Of a DNA stretch of 64,000 nt, positions 51,997 to 61,699 are shown one piece after another. Position 1 is the first letter of the stretch, and each line of letters starts with the position of its first letter. The notes under the pieces are model-generated. The model searched no databases. It was not told the DNA's origin and saw nothing but the letters and a program-made list of their open reading frames with translations. The stretch is from Prorocentrum cordatum (taxonomy: Eukaryota; Sar; Dinophyceae; Prorocentrales; Prorocentraceae), in contig CAUYUJ010012202.1 of NCBI GenBank assembly GCA_963575745.1, positions 309,001-373,000 of the forward strand, written 5' to 3'. A program made the translations under genes and the position numbers.

Positions 51997-52881
51997 CTAC
52001 CGCGGCAACCAACGCGGACAACTCGCGATGAAGCCATGCCGCGAACGATAAGCCCACATGTCGTACAACAGCCACCTGTCCAGCTGCTGGTTCCTCTGAT
52101 TGCGTGATGGGACGTCCAGTCCCCATAGGCAGAGCTCCTCGACAGTGCGGCATGCCAATAGCGCCTCAGGCTCGATCCGCGAGAGGATCACTTCACCGTT
52201 GCTTGTGGCCAATCGCCATACACGTGTGTCAGTGTAGCACCTGCCGCCAGCCTCCATCGCCATTATCTCCGTGTTCAGGTTGTGAATGCAGCACTGGTAG
52301 GAGTTGCTGACATCATGCTGCACTGTGACGTGCGCGCGATCCAGCAGGGCAATACTAATCTGATCCCAATTGTGACCACGGGATCGAACTGTGCGGCCGT
52401 TCTGGACGATGCAAGTGGTCCAGAAGATGGCTGGGCCCAGCTCGACGGACGCACTGAAGTACCGAGAGCGCACTCGCGCGTTGCCGAAACTCACATGCTC
52501 GAAGGCTGCCAGATCGTGGGCCTGGTCGTCCTGCAGCCTGTGGTAGGCGCTGCCACGTTGGAGCTGGTCGGCCTGCGCCCTCGGCATAGCTCGATAGTGT
52601 AGGCGTTGTCCAAAGAGATGCGGGCAGCCCCTCAACGACGTGGTGTGGCCAGCAGCGCCACAATGGAAACAATCGCATAATCCCTGCTGCAGATGCATGG
52701 CGGTGGCCTGGTCCAACTGCTGCATTGGCTGCAATCGTGGGCCACGCAACGTGGCGCGCGGGCTCCTCCGTAGGCTGGGTGCCCCCTGAAGGCTTGCAGC
52801 AAGGCGCTGAGTCAAACGCCTGCGGGAGGTGGAGGAGGATGAGGAGGAAAAGGAGGAGGAGGAGAGGAGGAGGGATGCCAT
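51997..52881 (-). CDS. Zinc-knuckle-like protein, unknown
   Basis: Frame open from 53088, but the first 69 codons translate a GT/AC microsatellite (His-Thr runs), so the ATG at 52881 is preferred. A Ser-rich start and basic segment are followed by CDCFHCGAAGHTTSLRGCPH, close to a CCHC zinc knuckle but with six residues instead of four before the last Cys. The remaining 200 residues are ordinary (SFGNARVRSRYFSASVEL; DVSNSYQCCIHNLNTEIM; VEELCLWGLDVPSRNQ). CCHC knuckles are typical of retroelement nucleocapsids and RNA-binding proteins. It sits upstream of the methyltransferase-like ORF on the same strand. Confidence 0.5.
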   Translation of the reverse strand: MASLLLSSSSFSSSSSSTSRRRLTQRLAASLQGAPSLRRSPRATLRGPRLQPMQQLDQATAMHLQQGLCDCFHCGAAGHTTSLRGCPHLFGQRLHYRAMPRAQADQLQRGSAYHRLQDDQAHDLAAFEHVSFGNARVRSRYFSASVELGPAIFWTTCIVQNGRTVRSRGHNWDQISIALLDRAHVTVQHDVSNSYQCCIHNLNTEIMAMEAGGRCYTDTRVWRLATSNGEVILSRIEPEALLACRTVEELCLWGLDVPSRNQRNQQLDRWLLYDMWAYRSRHGFIASCPRWLPR

Positions 52882-52985
52882 CCTGTGGCTCTGGGTCCTC
52901 GTTTTGAAGAGACAGCGCCCACGTTGCCTTCTCCTCCCGCTGCCCTCCCCCCGCCCCTCATCAGGGAGGGCTGAGGGAGGCCGGA

Positions 52986-53042
52986 GGTGTGTGTGTGTGT
53001 GTGCGCGTGTGTGTGCGTGTGTGCGTGTGTGTATGTGTGTGT
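52986..53042 (+). repeat. (GT)n microsatellite
   Basis: GT dinucleotides with GC interruptions; abuts the 110-bp repeat arm at 53043. Confidence 0.95.
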
Positions 53043-53168
53043 GGGATCGCATGCGGATTTTGCCACTGGGGCCTTCGCTGGAGTTCACTATGGGGCCACG
53101 AGCCGCGTAAGGGGTGCGCCGACATTGGGGTGGAACCGCGTGCGAACTTTGCCGCTGGGGCCTTCGGT
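53043..53168 (+). repeat. Left arm of an inverted repeat
   Basis: Contains ttgccactggggccttcg, gggtgcgccgacattggggt and cgtgcgaactttgccgctgg. The reverse complement is found at 54503-54630 with about nine in ten bases matching by eye, and a partial second unit next to it (54445-54502). A further related piece lies at about 53868-53945. Confidence 0.8.
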
Positions 53169-53264
53169 GGGAGGCCCGCGATGATGATGACGGCGATGAT
53201 GATGACGATAATGAGTTTGATGATTATGATTGTGATGATGATATGGGAGGAGGCTCGCGTTCCT

Positions 53265-53400
53265 CTAAACAGCCTTCGCACCGATTGTCTAGCAAAGCCT
53301 TCGCACCGAGGGTTGTTTTCCTCTACACAGCCTTCGCACCGATTGTTTAGTCTCTACACAGCCCTCGCACCGATTCCTCTACACAACCTTCGCACCAGAT
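53265..53400 (+). repeat. ~28-bp tandem repeat
   Basis: Five units of the theme ctctacacagccttcgcacc followed by gattgttt, with small length changes; then a short 'acaggctacagagcaa' region. Confidence 0.85.
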
Positions 53401-53455
53401 CGAATAGGCTACAGGCTACAGAGCAAAGCGGAGCAGAACAGAGCAACGAGAAGCT

Positions 53456-53875
53456 TCAATCCGACTGTGAGTCGCCAGTCTTCATATTATCCTCCATATC
53501 CTTGATGTGACCCTCGTCCCACTCACGGTTCAACTTGTCGGACTCAAGGGCGGCGTCCACGGCTGTCTTGATCGTCATCGCGCGGCTCTTGCATAGACGA
53601 AGTCTCACACATTGCCGCCGGCATTTCGTCTTCAGCACGTCGATCGTCTTCATCAATTTGAGGAATCGCTTTCGCATGACGGGGCTGCACTTCATGATGA
53701 AAGCTGGCTTCACCCTTTTCTTAAAGGGCATTGCACCACTGCACCACGGCCACGACGCCACCGCGCGGTAGGCTGGATGTCTCTTCGTTTCTGGCGGAAT
53801 GTTGCTTGAGCGCAGATCGTGGCTACGGACTGAGGGAGGAGAGGGGGCAAGAAGGGCCGATGGGGAGCTCCCCAT
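53456..53875 (-). CDS. Small basic ORF, unknown
   Basis: About 139 codons. The last 90 are convincing: FKKRVKPAFIMKCSPVMRKR, LKLMKTIDVLKTKCRRQCVR and an acidic C-terminus EWDEGHIKDMEDNMKTGDSQ. The alternation of basic helix and acidic tail suggests a nucleic-acid or chromatin-associated peptide, but no family is recognised. The first 40 codons cross part of the inverted-repeat family and may be non-coding. Same strand as its neighbours. Confidence 0.4.
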   Translation of the reverse strand: MGSSPSALLAPSPPSVRSHDLRSSNIPPETKRHPAYRAVASWPWCSGAMPFKKRVKPAFIMKCSPVMRKRFLKLMKTIDVLKTKCRRQCVRLRLCKSRAMTIKTAVDAALESDKLNREWDEGHIKDMEDNMKTGDSQSD

Positions 53876-54253
53876 GGGTCCACGAAGCGCAGGGTGCGCC
53901 GAAATATGGGGGGGAGGGGCCTTCGGCGGAGCGGAACTCTATAGGCCAGGCTCCCAATGGTTTAACGGGTCACTGCTGTTTAAGTGTAACATCATTGTAA
54001 CGCGTTAATGTGTTAATTGACTTCGCGGGTTAATGGGTGGGGTTAACGGGTTCCAGGGAGCCCCCGCAGGCAGGTCCCCGCGGACGCCCCGCGGAGGCCC
54101 GACAAATGCCCAGAACGGTCAGGGGGGGGAGTTCCCCAAACCTCGATTCTCGTCGTCTGGGGAGGGGGGTCTCCGAAGCCTCCGCGGAAGCCCCGCCGCG
54201 GGGGCCGCAAACGGCATGGGGGCCTCCGCAGGCCCAGCACAGTGTCCAGAATG

Positions 54254-54437
<184 letters not shown>

Positions 54438-54444
54438 CATCACC

Positions 54445-54630
54445 CCACTTCGGCGCACCCCTCGCACACGGTTCGCGCCCCCATAGGGAGTTCCACCGAA
54501 GGGCCTCGCGGCAAAGTTCGCACGCGGTTCCACCCCCATGTCGGCGCACCCCTCACACGGTTCGCGGCCCCATAGGGAGTTCCACCGAAGGCCCCAGTGG
54601 CAAAGTTCGCATGCGATTCCCCCCCCCCTC
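54445..54630 (-). repeat. Right arm of an inverted repeat, 1.6 units
   Basis: Two head-to-tail units, each with cggcgcacccctc and catagggagttccaccgaag, in inverse orientation to 53043-53168. Confidence 0.8.
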
Positions 54631-54921
54631 CTCCACGGCATTCACACCTGCAGCCTGCGCTACTCACAACTGCGATGTACACGCCGAAGATACAGCAAGT
54701 GGCGGCGTGCACCCCCCGCGCCCGCCCACCCACGCACCACCACCCCAACCCCATCCCCTCCCCCCCCCCCTCTCCCTCCAACCACTCACCCACCCACCCA
54801 ACCCCACGCACCCACCCACCCCACCCCCACCACCGCCACCACCCCACCAACAACAACAACAGCAGCAACAACATGCACACCACCACCACCAACCACCACG
54901 ACGTCCTCCCCCCTCCCCCCC

Positions 54922-55021
54922 NNNNNNNNNNNNNNNNNNNNNNNNNNNNNNNNNNNNNNNNNNNNNNNNNNNNNNNNNNNNNNNNNNNNNNNNNNNNNNN
55001 NNNNNNNNNNNNNNNNNNNNN
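54922..55021. other. Assembly gap (100 N)
   Basis: Exactly 100 N, preceded by seven C and followed within 10 bp by a GGA tract, so the gap most likely sits in collapsed low-complexity sequence. Confidence 1.
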
Positions 55022-55178
55022 AGGGTGCTAAGGAGGAGGAGGAGGAGGAGGAGGAGGAGGGAGGGAGGAGGAGGAGTTGAGGAGGGAAGCAGGAGGAGAA
55101 GGAGGAGGAGGAGGAACAAGATTGTTGCTGCGGCCAGTGCTGCTATAGTAGCTCAGCCAGCTCGAACTATGCTCAGCC

Positions 55179-56708
55179 TCAGTCTGAGCTCGAGCTCGAG
55201 CTCGAGGTCGAGGACCTCGTCGAGGATCCCTCGTCCTTCTCATCAGGGTCAGAGGAGGACGACGAAGAAGAAGATCCAGGCGAGCGCGAGCTCGAGTTGC
55301 TCGAGCTGCTCGTGCCCTTCGCCGCCTGAGCCTTAGCCTGAGCTTTGGCTTTGGCTTTTGCTTTCTTCGAGGTCGGTGGTGCAGCAGCGGCGGGCTTACG
55401 TTTCAGCTTCTTGGCGCCCTTGGGCTCTGGCGCCCCATCGGCATGCACTGGTGGCTCCACGTCCGTCTCGTAGTCAGAATCGATTTTGTTTCCTTTCAAC
55501 TGGGAACGCGATGGCACATCCGTCCACGGTGCCAGGTACTGCATGTGCTTTTTTCGGGTCTTGAACTTGAAGCGCGAGTTCAACCAATGCTGCAAACGCA
55601 TTTGGACCTGGTTGTCCGAGACCTCATCATTGAACTTCAATGTCTCAGTGCACCTCGTGCCTGGATTCCTGGCAGCGTGGGAGCCACACCGAGGACAAGT
55701 CGCCTGCCATGAGCTGACCTTGGGCTTGAAGGTGAGATATCCACAACCCCAACGGTAGTTACGTGCATGTCCCTTCCTGCCTCTGCGCTTGCCGGCCGAA
55801 ACGGGGAGGGCGACTTCGCCGGGCCCATGTGCTTCATCCTGTTTGACTCCCTTGCCGCCGCTGCCGCGGCCACCGCCGCGCCCTGTGTGAGCGTTCTTCT
55901 TTGTCGGCTTGGAGCGGGGGTCGCTGGTGTTCACGCCGACGACGCCGACATCGCCCTCCATGACCAAGGCCTTGGGCGGTTTGAACAAACGCTTGTAATA
56001 AGACTCTGGCTTGAGGTGCCCCACTGTGGCGAACTCTGGCCGCGCGTCTGCTAGACGAGCCAACGCCGGCAAGCACTGCCGCCCCACAGTAATTGCGCCT
56101 GGCTTGACCCACCATTTCTTCGGAGAGCCCGTCAACACATCGACTGCAGCAGGTGAGCCAGCGTCAAGCCACACTCCGCGAGCCCACCCATGGCGCTCCA
56201 AATGCAAGAGAAGCTTCAACTGCGTCATGTCTGTGACGGGGATGTCCGGGCGTGGCTCCGCAACGTTCTGATACGAAGTAAGGTGGAAGCACGGTTTCAC
56301 CAATGACTCTGCTTCCGCCGTCAGTTTCCAACTCGACGTCGTTGAAGTTGTCGAGGTGCATTGGACCACGCTCTTACTCTCCAGAGCTGCGAGCACGCGC
56401 GAATGAACAAGGCCAGCATCATGACTCAATGTAAAGGATGGCCCGCCAATGTCGGACTCAAGAGCGCCAACCGAATACAGAGCTTGAAGCGTGCGTGATA
56501 ATTCCAAAGGGTCCAGCTCTGGAAGTTCTAAGCATGGCAATGCAAAATGAGGCTGGGGCCCCACCACCCAACGACGCACTGTTTCGACACACTCGAGCAA
56601 CAAGTCTCGGGCAGCGATGTGCCTCGAGAATGCTTTATCATTTCTCTCTTTGTCATCCTCGCAGACAAGTACGGTCTTCGCAGACTTGATAGCGTGGCTC
56701 ACCTGCAT
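55179..56708 (-). CDS. DSSPQ-family gene, C-terminal part with zinc ribbon
   Basis: 509 codons. Starts AKTVLVCEDDKERNDKAF, continues through ALPCLELPELDPLELSRTLQ, then MTQLKLLLHLERHGWARGVW and KPESYYKRLFKPPKALVME. Near residue 330: YRWGCGYLTFKPKVSSWQAT, then CPRCGSHAARNPGTRC, a compact Cys/His ribbon, then VQMRLQHWLNSRFKFKTRKK. It ends in a basic KAKAKAQAKAQ tract and a Ser/Asp tail (repeat-derived). From memory the WG..TFKP...WQ..CP..H..C pattern ends a large dinoflagellate-specific multi-copy protein family whose middle carries the DSSPQ and TDxGVE motifs found just upstream. Function undetermined; a transposon origin is my inference. Confidence 0.6.
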   Translation of the reverse strand: MQVSHAIKSAKTVLVCEDDKERNDKAFSRHIAARDLLLECVETVRRWVVGPQPHFALPCLELPELDPLELSRTLQALYSVGALESDIGGPSFTLSHDAGLVHSRVLAALESKSVVQCTSTTSTTSSWKLTAEAESLVKPCFHLTSYQNVAEPRPDIPVTDMTQLKLLLHLERHGWARGVWLDAGSPAAVDVLTGSPKKWWVKPGAITVGRQCLPALARLADARPEFATVGHLKPESYYKRLFKPPKALVMEGDVGVVGVNTSDPRSKPTKKNAHTGRGGGRGSGGKGVKQDEAHGPGEVALPVSAGKRRGRKGHARNYRWGCGYLTFKPKVSSWQATCPRCGSHAARNPGTRCTETLKFNDEVSDNQVQMRLQHWLNSRFKFKTRKKHMQYLAPWTDVPSRSQLKGNKIDSDYETDVEPPVHADGAPEPKGAKKLKRKPAAAAPPTSKKAKAKAKAQAKAQAAKGTSSSSNSSSRSPGSSSSSSSSDPDEKDEGSSTRSSTSSSSSSSD

Positions 56709-56734
56709 GACATCGATGGAGATATCTGTTGCCT

Positions 56735-57295
56735 TTAAGCGTTTTTTACCATCAATATAAGCACGGCTGAGCTTGCCAAGGGACTCACTGACGATCCGGA
56801 AGAATGTAAATTGCCTGAAGGGTTCGGGTCAATGCGAGGCGAGGGCTCGCATTGGTCCAACAGCCTAGGGTGAGAAAGCCACGAGAGACTTTCATTACAC
56901 ACAATGTGGAATGAGGAGTGCAAGGAGGGCAACTCGTAGCAAACCAACCCAAGGCTGAGGGCCAACTCTGGAGATTCGCTTCTAGGAAGATAGTTCCTGG
57001 GTGGAGCTGGATTGATCTTGCTGTTTGCCTTGCCCTTAGCAGGCGCCACATCCGCTGTCGAAGAATTCACGTCGGGCTCGAAGGTCACATAAGGCAAAAT
57101 CACATGGCTACCCATTACGTTCCAATCTAAGTCACATCTCGCCAGCTCTTGGAACAATTCTACAGAGCAGGGCAGTAATGGTCTTAGAGTCTCTTCGAGT
57201 GTCGGAAGAGGACATTTCAATTTCATAGAGTAGATAGCATATGTTTCCCATGTTTGTAAAACATGCTTAAGTTTGAGTCCACGTATGATCGTCAC
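56735..57295 (-). CDS. Coding segment upstream of the zinc-ribbon part, unknown
   Basis: 186 codons of good composition: LKLKHVLQTWETYAIYSMKL, SVELFQELARCDLDWNVMGS and SESPELALSLGLVCYELPSL. It ends at a stop 27 bp before the next ORF, in a different frame, so either a small intron or a frame break separates them. No family recognised for this piece alone. Confidence 0.45.
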   Translation of the reverse strand: MTIIRGLKLKHVLQTWETYAIYSMKLKCPLPTLEETLRPLLPCSVELFQELARCDLDWNVMGSHVILPYVTFEPDVNSSTADVAPAKGKANSKINPAPPRNYLPRSESPELALSLGLVCYELPSLHSSFHIVCNESLSWLSHPRLLDQCEPSPRIDPNPSGNLHSSGSSVSPLASSAVLILMVKNA

Positions 57296-57299
57296 AAAT

Positions 57300-58098
57300 A
57301 TGTCCGGCTCACCATTGACCTTCTTGCTCAGATTTAGGTGCGGGGGCCCTGGGGGCCCAGGCCCGCCGCCGCCGGCGCCGATGCCGCTGCTGGCCCCCGA
57401 GCTGGCAGCAGCGCCACTAGGTGCGCAATGCGGCAGCCCCGAAGCGCCAGCCGCCGAACCTGAAGGTTCGCTGAAAACTGCTCGCTCGTGTGAGCACTAG
57501 CTACTCCCCCCTGGCGTAGCGTTTTGGATGCATCTGCCAGCGTCGACTCCAAACCAGACGTATAAGAAACACCCGTTAAGAGTCAAGCGATGCGGTGCGG
57601 CTAATCAAGGTAGCCCACCCTGGAGTCCTGGAGGAACGATAAGTAGGATAACAGTGGGTATAGATGTCCAGATCGTCAACAAGTCAGGAGTAGAGTACAA
57701 GTAGAAGAGGATGGGGGACGGAGGAGGAATGGAGAATGGAGGAGGAGGTAGGACGGAGTGAGGAGAAAGAGGATGTTTTGGACGCTTTCCTATTCAAAAC
57801 GATTTGAAATCAGTAGAGGAGATTGGCCATGTCCCCAAGGCCCCGACTGGATGGCTCAAACCTGTTTCGACAAGTACTACCAAGTAGCTTTAGCCTCGCT
57901 GAGGCCTCCACTCTCCTGCTTCTGGACCGCCTCTAGCGCCCTCAGCCCGCTCCGCTCACGCCCGCCCATGGCCACCGCCAGCCCGCCCGCCCGCCACCCG
58001 CCCATGCCATGTCATTCCTAGGGGGCCCTCAAGCTGTAGGGAGCACGAGCCAGGAACCGTTTTGGACGTGGGCCTGGAAGGGAGCGGGGAACGAAGGC
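57300..58098. other. Spacer within the DSSPQ-family locus
   Basis: GC-rich sequence (57330-57450), then GGA-rich (57700-57770) and mixed DNA with GCCC repeats (about 57950-58010). No coding frame is convincing; intron sequence is plausible. Confidence 0.5.
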
Positions 58099-59181
58099 TC
58101 AACTTCTAAGCCTGAGAACCGCTGCCGCCGCCACTGCTGCTGCTAGCGCCCGCGTGCCCGCCGGAGCTGCCGCCGCCGCCGCTTGTAGTCGAGGGCGGTG
58201 GTCCTGCGGCAGCGGCGACATGGAACAGTCTGGAGGTACTGGAGGAACTCCATCATCAGGAGGCGCTGCGCACACGTCTGGCAAATCCGCAAACTGGGTC
58301 TGCAAGTCACCCCGATAAATCACTCGACTCGTCCACTTCTGAGGTATGCGGGTGTCCAGGTCACCACGTTCATTAGCCCATTGCTCCGGTGATGGATGAT
58401 ACTGCAATCCCAAGGCCTTCAGTGCGTCTCTCATGGTACCAGCCTGGCCGATTAGAACGGATAGACGGATTGCCAATTTTGGATTATGAGTCATCATCTC
58501 CACGATCTCGTCCCGGCGCAAGCCGAGACTGGCGTATGCTTCAGAATGGTGACTGGACAGTCGGATCGCCAAGTGCAGTTGGGCGTGACGACGCTCGATG
58601 CTCTGTTCCAAATTGGAGGCGAACATCGCCTTTCTGCGTATAGCCATCAACTCGGGCAAATCCGCGATGTCGGTATCGCCCCGCAGGAACTGAAATATTT
58701 GCCCCCGAATGATGGAACCATGGCCGAACATCCGCTCCGTCATCTGGTGTTTGACGTCCTGCGCTGTCAAGTTCTCGTACAAAACCAAGCAGATAGCGAG
58801 GTGCGTCCTCATGCACATGTGGTCAAAGTGGCCCACGCGCAGACATTTCAGGGGCAGCTGCACGATGGGGTCGAGCCGCGCCTGCATCTCTGCAATGATG
58901 AAGGCCTTCGCAGCGGCAAACTCCCTGAATATCTTGCTCGAGTCATTGGCATCAACGTTGACCAGGCGGCGCAAGAGTTCAGTGTACTTCAAATTCAATG
59001 CTTCGCGCATCAACTCATGGAATGCCCCGCAAGCCATCTCAGGTATACGACGACCCCTCATGGGGCAAGACTTCTTGAGGTGGACAAGGTCGCGCTGCCT
59101 GCAGAAAGCTCTCGGGGGGCACCGACGCCCCTGAGACCACGCCTCAAGCCATCCGAGGGCTGATGCTATGGCTGATATCAC
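58099..59181 (-). CDS. DSSPQ-family gene, downstream core
   Basis: 360 codons: CPMRGRRIPEMACGAFHELM, then VQLPLKCLRVGHFDHMCMRT, QMTERMFGHGSIIRGQIFQF, NLEQSIERRHAQLHLAIRLS and EAYASLGLRRDEIVEMM, with an Ala-rich low-complexity end. From memory the CPxRGRRxPEL and SIExxHA patterns sit downstream of the DSSPQ/TDxGVE region in the same dinoflagellate family. The E-R-R-H-A helix could hold a catalytic or structural Glu. The frame is intact over the whole segment. Confidence 0.55.
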   Translation of the reverse strand: MISAIASALGWLEAWSQGRRCPPRAFCRQRDLVHLKKSCPMRGRRIPEMACGAFHELMREALNLKYTELLRRLVNVDANDSSKIFREFAAAKAFIIAEMQARLDPIVQLPLKCLRVGHFDHMCMRTHLAICLVLYENLTAQDVKHQMTERMFGHGSIIRGQIFQFLRGDTDIADLPELMAIRRKAMFASNLEQSIERRHAQLHLAIRLSSHHSEAYASLGLRRDEIVEMMTHNPKLAIRLSVLIGQAGTMRDALKALGLQYHPSPEQWANERGDLDTRIPQKWTSRVIYRGDLQTQFADLPDVCAAPPDDGVPPVPPDCSMSPLPQDHRPRLQAAAAAAPAGTRALAAAVAAAAVLRLRS

Positions 59182-59262
59182 ATTGATGTACGCCCAGAAG
59201 AAGGGACTTGCATTTGCTGCCGTTACCTTCGCTACTTGCCCAGCATGCTCGTCGTTCCAGTT

Positions 59263-59900
59263 TCAGTTTGCATGTTGTGGCGCTTGTCCATGCCCGCCGC
59301 CTCTGCCAGGGCCATCTCTGAATTGCGCGCGATCTTCGTCCCAGAACGTGAGGGGATACTGCCTGGCAAGCAGCCACTCTGCAATCTCAACGACCGCACC
59401 CCAGACCCTTCCTCCTTCGAAGAGCGGAGGCCCACTGCGGAAGAATGGTCGCCAAACAACGTTGTCTCCAACCAGGCAAGTTTCAACGAATCTATCCCTC
59501 GAGAAGCTGTAATGAAACACCACGCAGAAAGCTTCCACAGACTTCTTCACCTCGGGCCAAGACGGTAGATGTTGAAGTACGCGCGTCTGAGTATTTTCGA
59601 CTGCATGGAACGAGCCTGGTATGTGCAATGATTGCCGCATGTGCAGCTGGGTCTGCATGTCTTCCATGACGTTGTGGAGGTGCCCGTCCGCGGCCTCCAC
59701 GTCGGCGTCGTCGCCGTGGCCGTCATCCCCAGCCGTTGGGCGCGTAGGGTGCCAATGAGGAAACACGTCGCTGGCCTCGCACGAAGCCGAGGAAAGGTGC
59801 GACTCAACTCCCTGGTCGGTGACCACCGCGAAGAACTTGCCGAGTAGATTGCTGACGATCCGCCATCTCGAGTCGAACGCCGTGCAGCAAAGCATGAAGT
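59263..59900 (-). CDS. DSSPQ-family gene, TDxGVE segment
   Basis: Good frame from about 59870: RWRIVSNLLGKFFAVVTDQG, with TDQGVE (Asp at 59817), then ASDVFPHWHPTRPTAGDD, SLHIPGSFHAVENTQTRVLQ, CVVFHYSFSRDRFVETCLVG, GPPLFEGGRVWGAVVEIAEW. It takes over from the preceding segment by a 1-2-base frame change near 59865, where both frames overlap without room for an intron, so this copy is damaged there. The order D(SSPQ)...D(QGVE)...E would fit a DDE/D nuclease fold; this is inference. Confidence 0.55.
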
Positions 59901-60110
59901 TTGTGCGCGGCACTGCCATGGCGGGACCCGATACCAACTGGAGGAAACTTGTGTTTCTGCATACATTGTCCAAGATTGCGCTGAACCTCCTGCATTGTCA
60001 TAGAAGTGTTCTCGTCCACCGGCTCGCGTTGGAAGCGGGCGAGCCTATCCGCCATCCTCGCCGCCCTGTCGAGGTCGGAGCCGCTAATGACAGTGTACTC
60101 GTGGATAAAC
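59865..60110 (-). CDS. DSSPQ-family gene, exon after the intron
   Basis: Begins right after the acceptor tttcag at 60111. Reads FIHEYTVISGSDLDRAARMA, QRNLGQCMQKHKFPPVGIG and AAHKLHALLHGVRLEMAD before the frame change to the TDxGVE segment. In this family a HKLHALLH-type helix leads into the TDxGVE motif, which agrees with the order here. Confidence 0.55.
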
Positions 60111-60338
60111 CTGAAACGGAAGTCGGAAGCCAAGGACTCTCACTTCCTCCTCCTCCTCCTTCTCCGCCTTATCGTCCTGGCCGCCCTCCCCTGGACCCGT
60201 TATTATCCTCCTCCTCGCCATGTTTCATATCGTTTGAGGGTTATGCTTTTTTAAAAAAATCAATGTTGCCCGTGCGTTTCGACGATGACTCCGAAACCCC
60301 ACTGGGCGCCCCAGAAGAATCCCCGCCCGAAAATTCAC
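60111..60338 (-). other. Probable spliceosomal intron, 228 bp
   Basis: Donor gg|gtgaat at 60338 and acceptor ttccgtttcag|g at 60111. Removing it joins ...RDWFTG to FIHEYTV... in one continuous frame with a split Gly codon. The interior contains stops in all frames, a T/A run (aaaaaaatca) and a GGA tract. This is the best-supported intron in the window. Confidence 0.65.
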
Positions 60339-61693
60339 CCAGTGAACCAATCTCGGCCGCCCTGGGGCGACGAGTCCATCATGGAGTAGATGGCGGCATC
60401 GTCCGCGATGAGGCTCCTGCGCTTGTCCCGGTGCACGAGCATCCACACGACGTCGAGGTAAAGCCGTGACCTGCTCAACGTCGCCGCGCTGGGAAGCAAA
60501 TTATCTGCCATGATCTGCTCTGCTGCATCTTGCAATGCGATTGGGAGAATGCGCAACGCCTGCATGATCGTAGATCTGAACGCGTTGGCGCCGCCGCTGT
60601 TGTCTGTGCCCCGGGCGCGGAATGAGAAGATCAAGCACTGCGCGAGGAAGTGCGGGTTGAAACCGCCGCGGCGGTCGAGCACGCGATTATAATGGCCACC
60701 GCGCCCGGGGCGGCTCGACCAACTCCACTTGGCAAATGCTTCTGGAACCAAAGACGCTGCGCAGCGGTCCAGCCAGGACACGAAGTCTTGCAATTGATCT
60801 TGCACCACATCTTGTTGATTACAGTGGGCGGCCAATATCGCTGATGACCATGCTCTGAGATGCGATGATAACGTCATGAACATGTCTTTGCTGAATAAGC
60901 CCTGGTCAGTCATGGTGGCGGCGATGTCCTTGCTGACGCCGCAGGGGTCCTGTTATGGAGGAAACTCTTGTGAGTCTGCTACTTCAGGGTCTGCATCGAT
61001 AGCGTTATGGCGACACCCATGCCATAGATTGCAAATGATCGCGGACCGCACGCAACGAAATCGACAATCGAGAGCCAATACGTACCAACATTGTGCTACC
61101 ACCGAGATTGACGCTGGAAACGGCAGCTGCAAGACAGCGCAGGAATCCAAAAAGGCGGCCTCAATCAGTCCATCGCTGGCCCAGCGCTGCAACAACTCAC
61201 GAACGCGACCCCGGCCGCCCAGCAGAGCGCCTTCGAGCAGGCGGTCTCGGCACTCATTCGTTAGCTCAAACCATAAATGTTTTGGAGATTCAATGCCGAA
61301 GCCAGCGTGGATCAGGTCGATGCCCTGCTCGAGACGGCCAGCTTCAACTACTTCGAAATACCTCATGAATGGGCGATTGCCGCCACTCCAATTTGAAATT
61401 GCTCGGGCTTCCTTTCCTGACTCGCTGAGTGCTCCTGTATATTTGCCACTGTAACGCAGAAGTGCTACTCCACATATCTGGCTGTAAGATGCATGACGGT
61501 CTGGAAACATTGAGGTGCCGTACTCTTCCAAGTCTGCCAGTTCTGCATCCTCGAATGTCTCCTGTATGAAATGTTTGTCGATCTGGTCACGGCAGTCATT
61601 TGGAATCATACCCCGGCGGCGCTTGCCAGCACGGTGGGCACATGATGTGATCCAGATGGGGAAGCTGCTCTCGTGGCCCTGTGGGCCGTGCAT
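60339..61693 (-). CDS. DSSPQ-family gene, N-terminal part with one in-frame TAA
   Basis: ATG at 61693. Two stretches in one frame, 61693-60953 and 60913-60339, separated only by a TAA at 60955-60953. First: GMIPNDCRDQIDKHFIQETF, SYSQICGVALLRYSGKYTG, FGIESPKHLWFELTNECRDR. Second: SWLDRCAASLVPEAFAKWSW, LPSAATLSRSRLYLDVVWML and the signature MMDSSPQGGRDWF (Asp codon at 60376). From memory the D-SSPQ-G-DW signature recurs in many dinoflagellate predicted proteins. The TAA (perhaps from CAA) makes this copy doubtful as an active gene. Confidence 0.55.
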
Positions 61694-61699
61694 CAATCA

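Noticed and set aside
51608-52153. Overlapping ORFs on both strands at 51.5-52.0 kb
   Set aside because: Gly/Pro/Ala-rich frames with no consistent phase; no domain, and the neighbouring real ORFs end outside this stretch.
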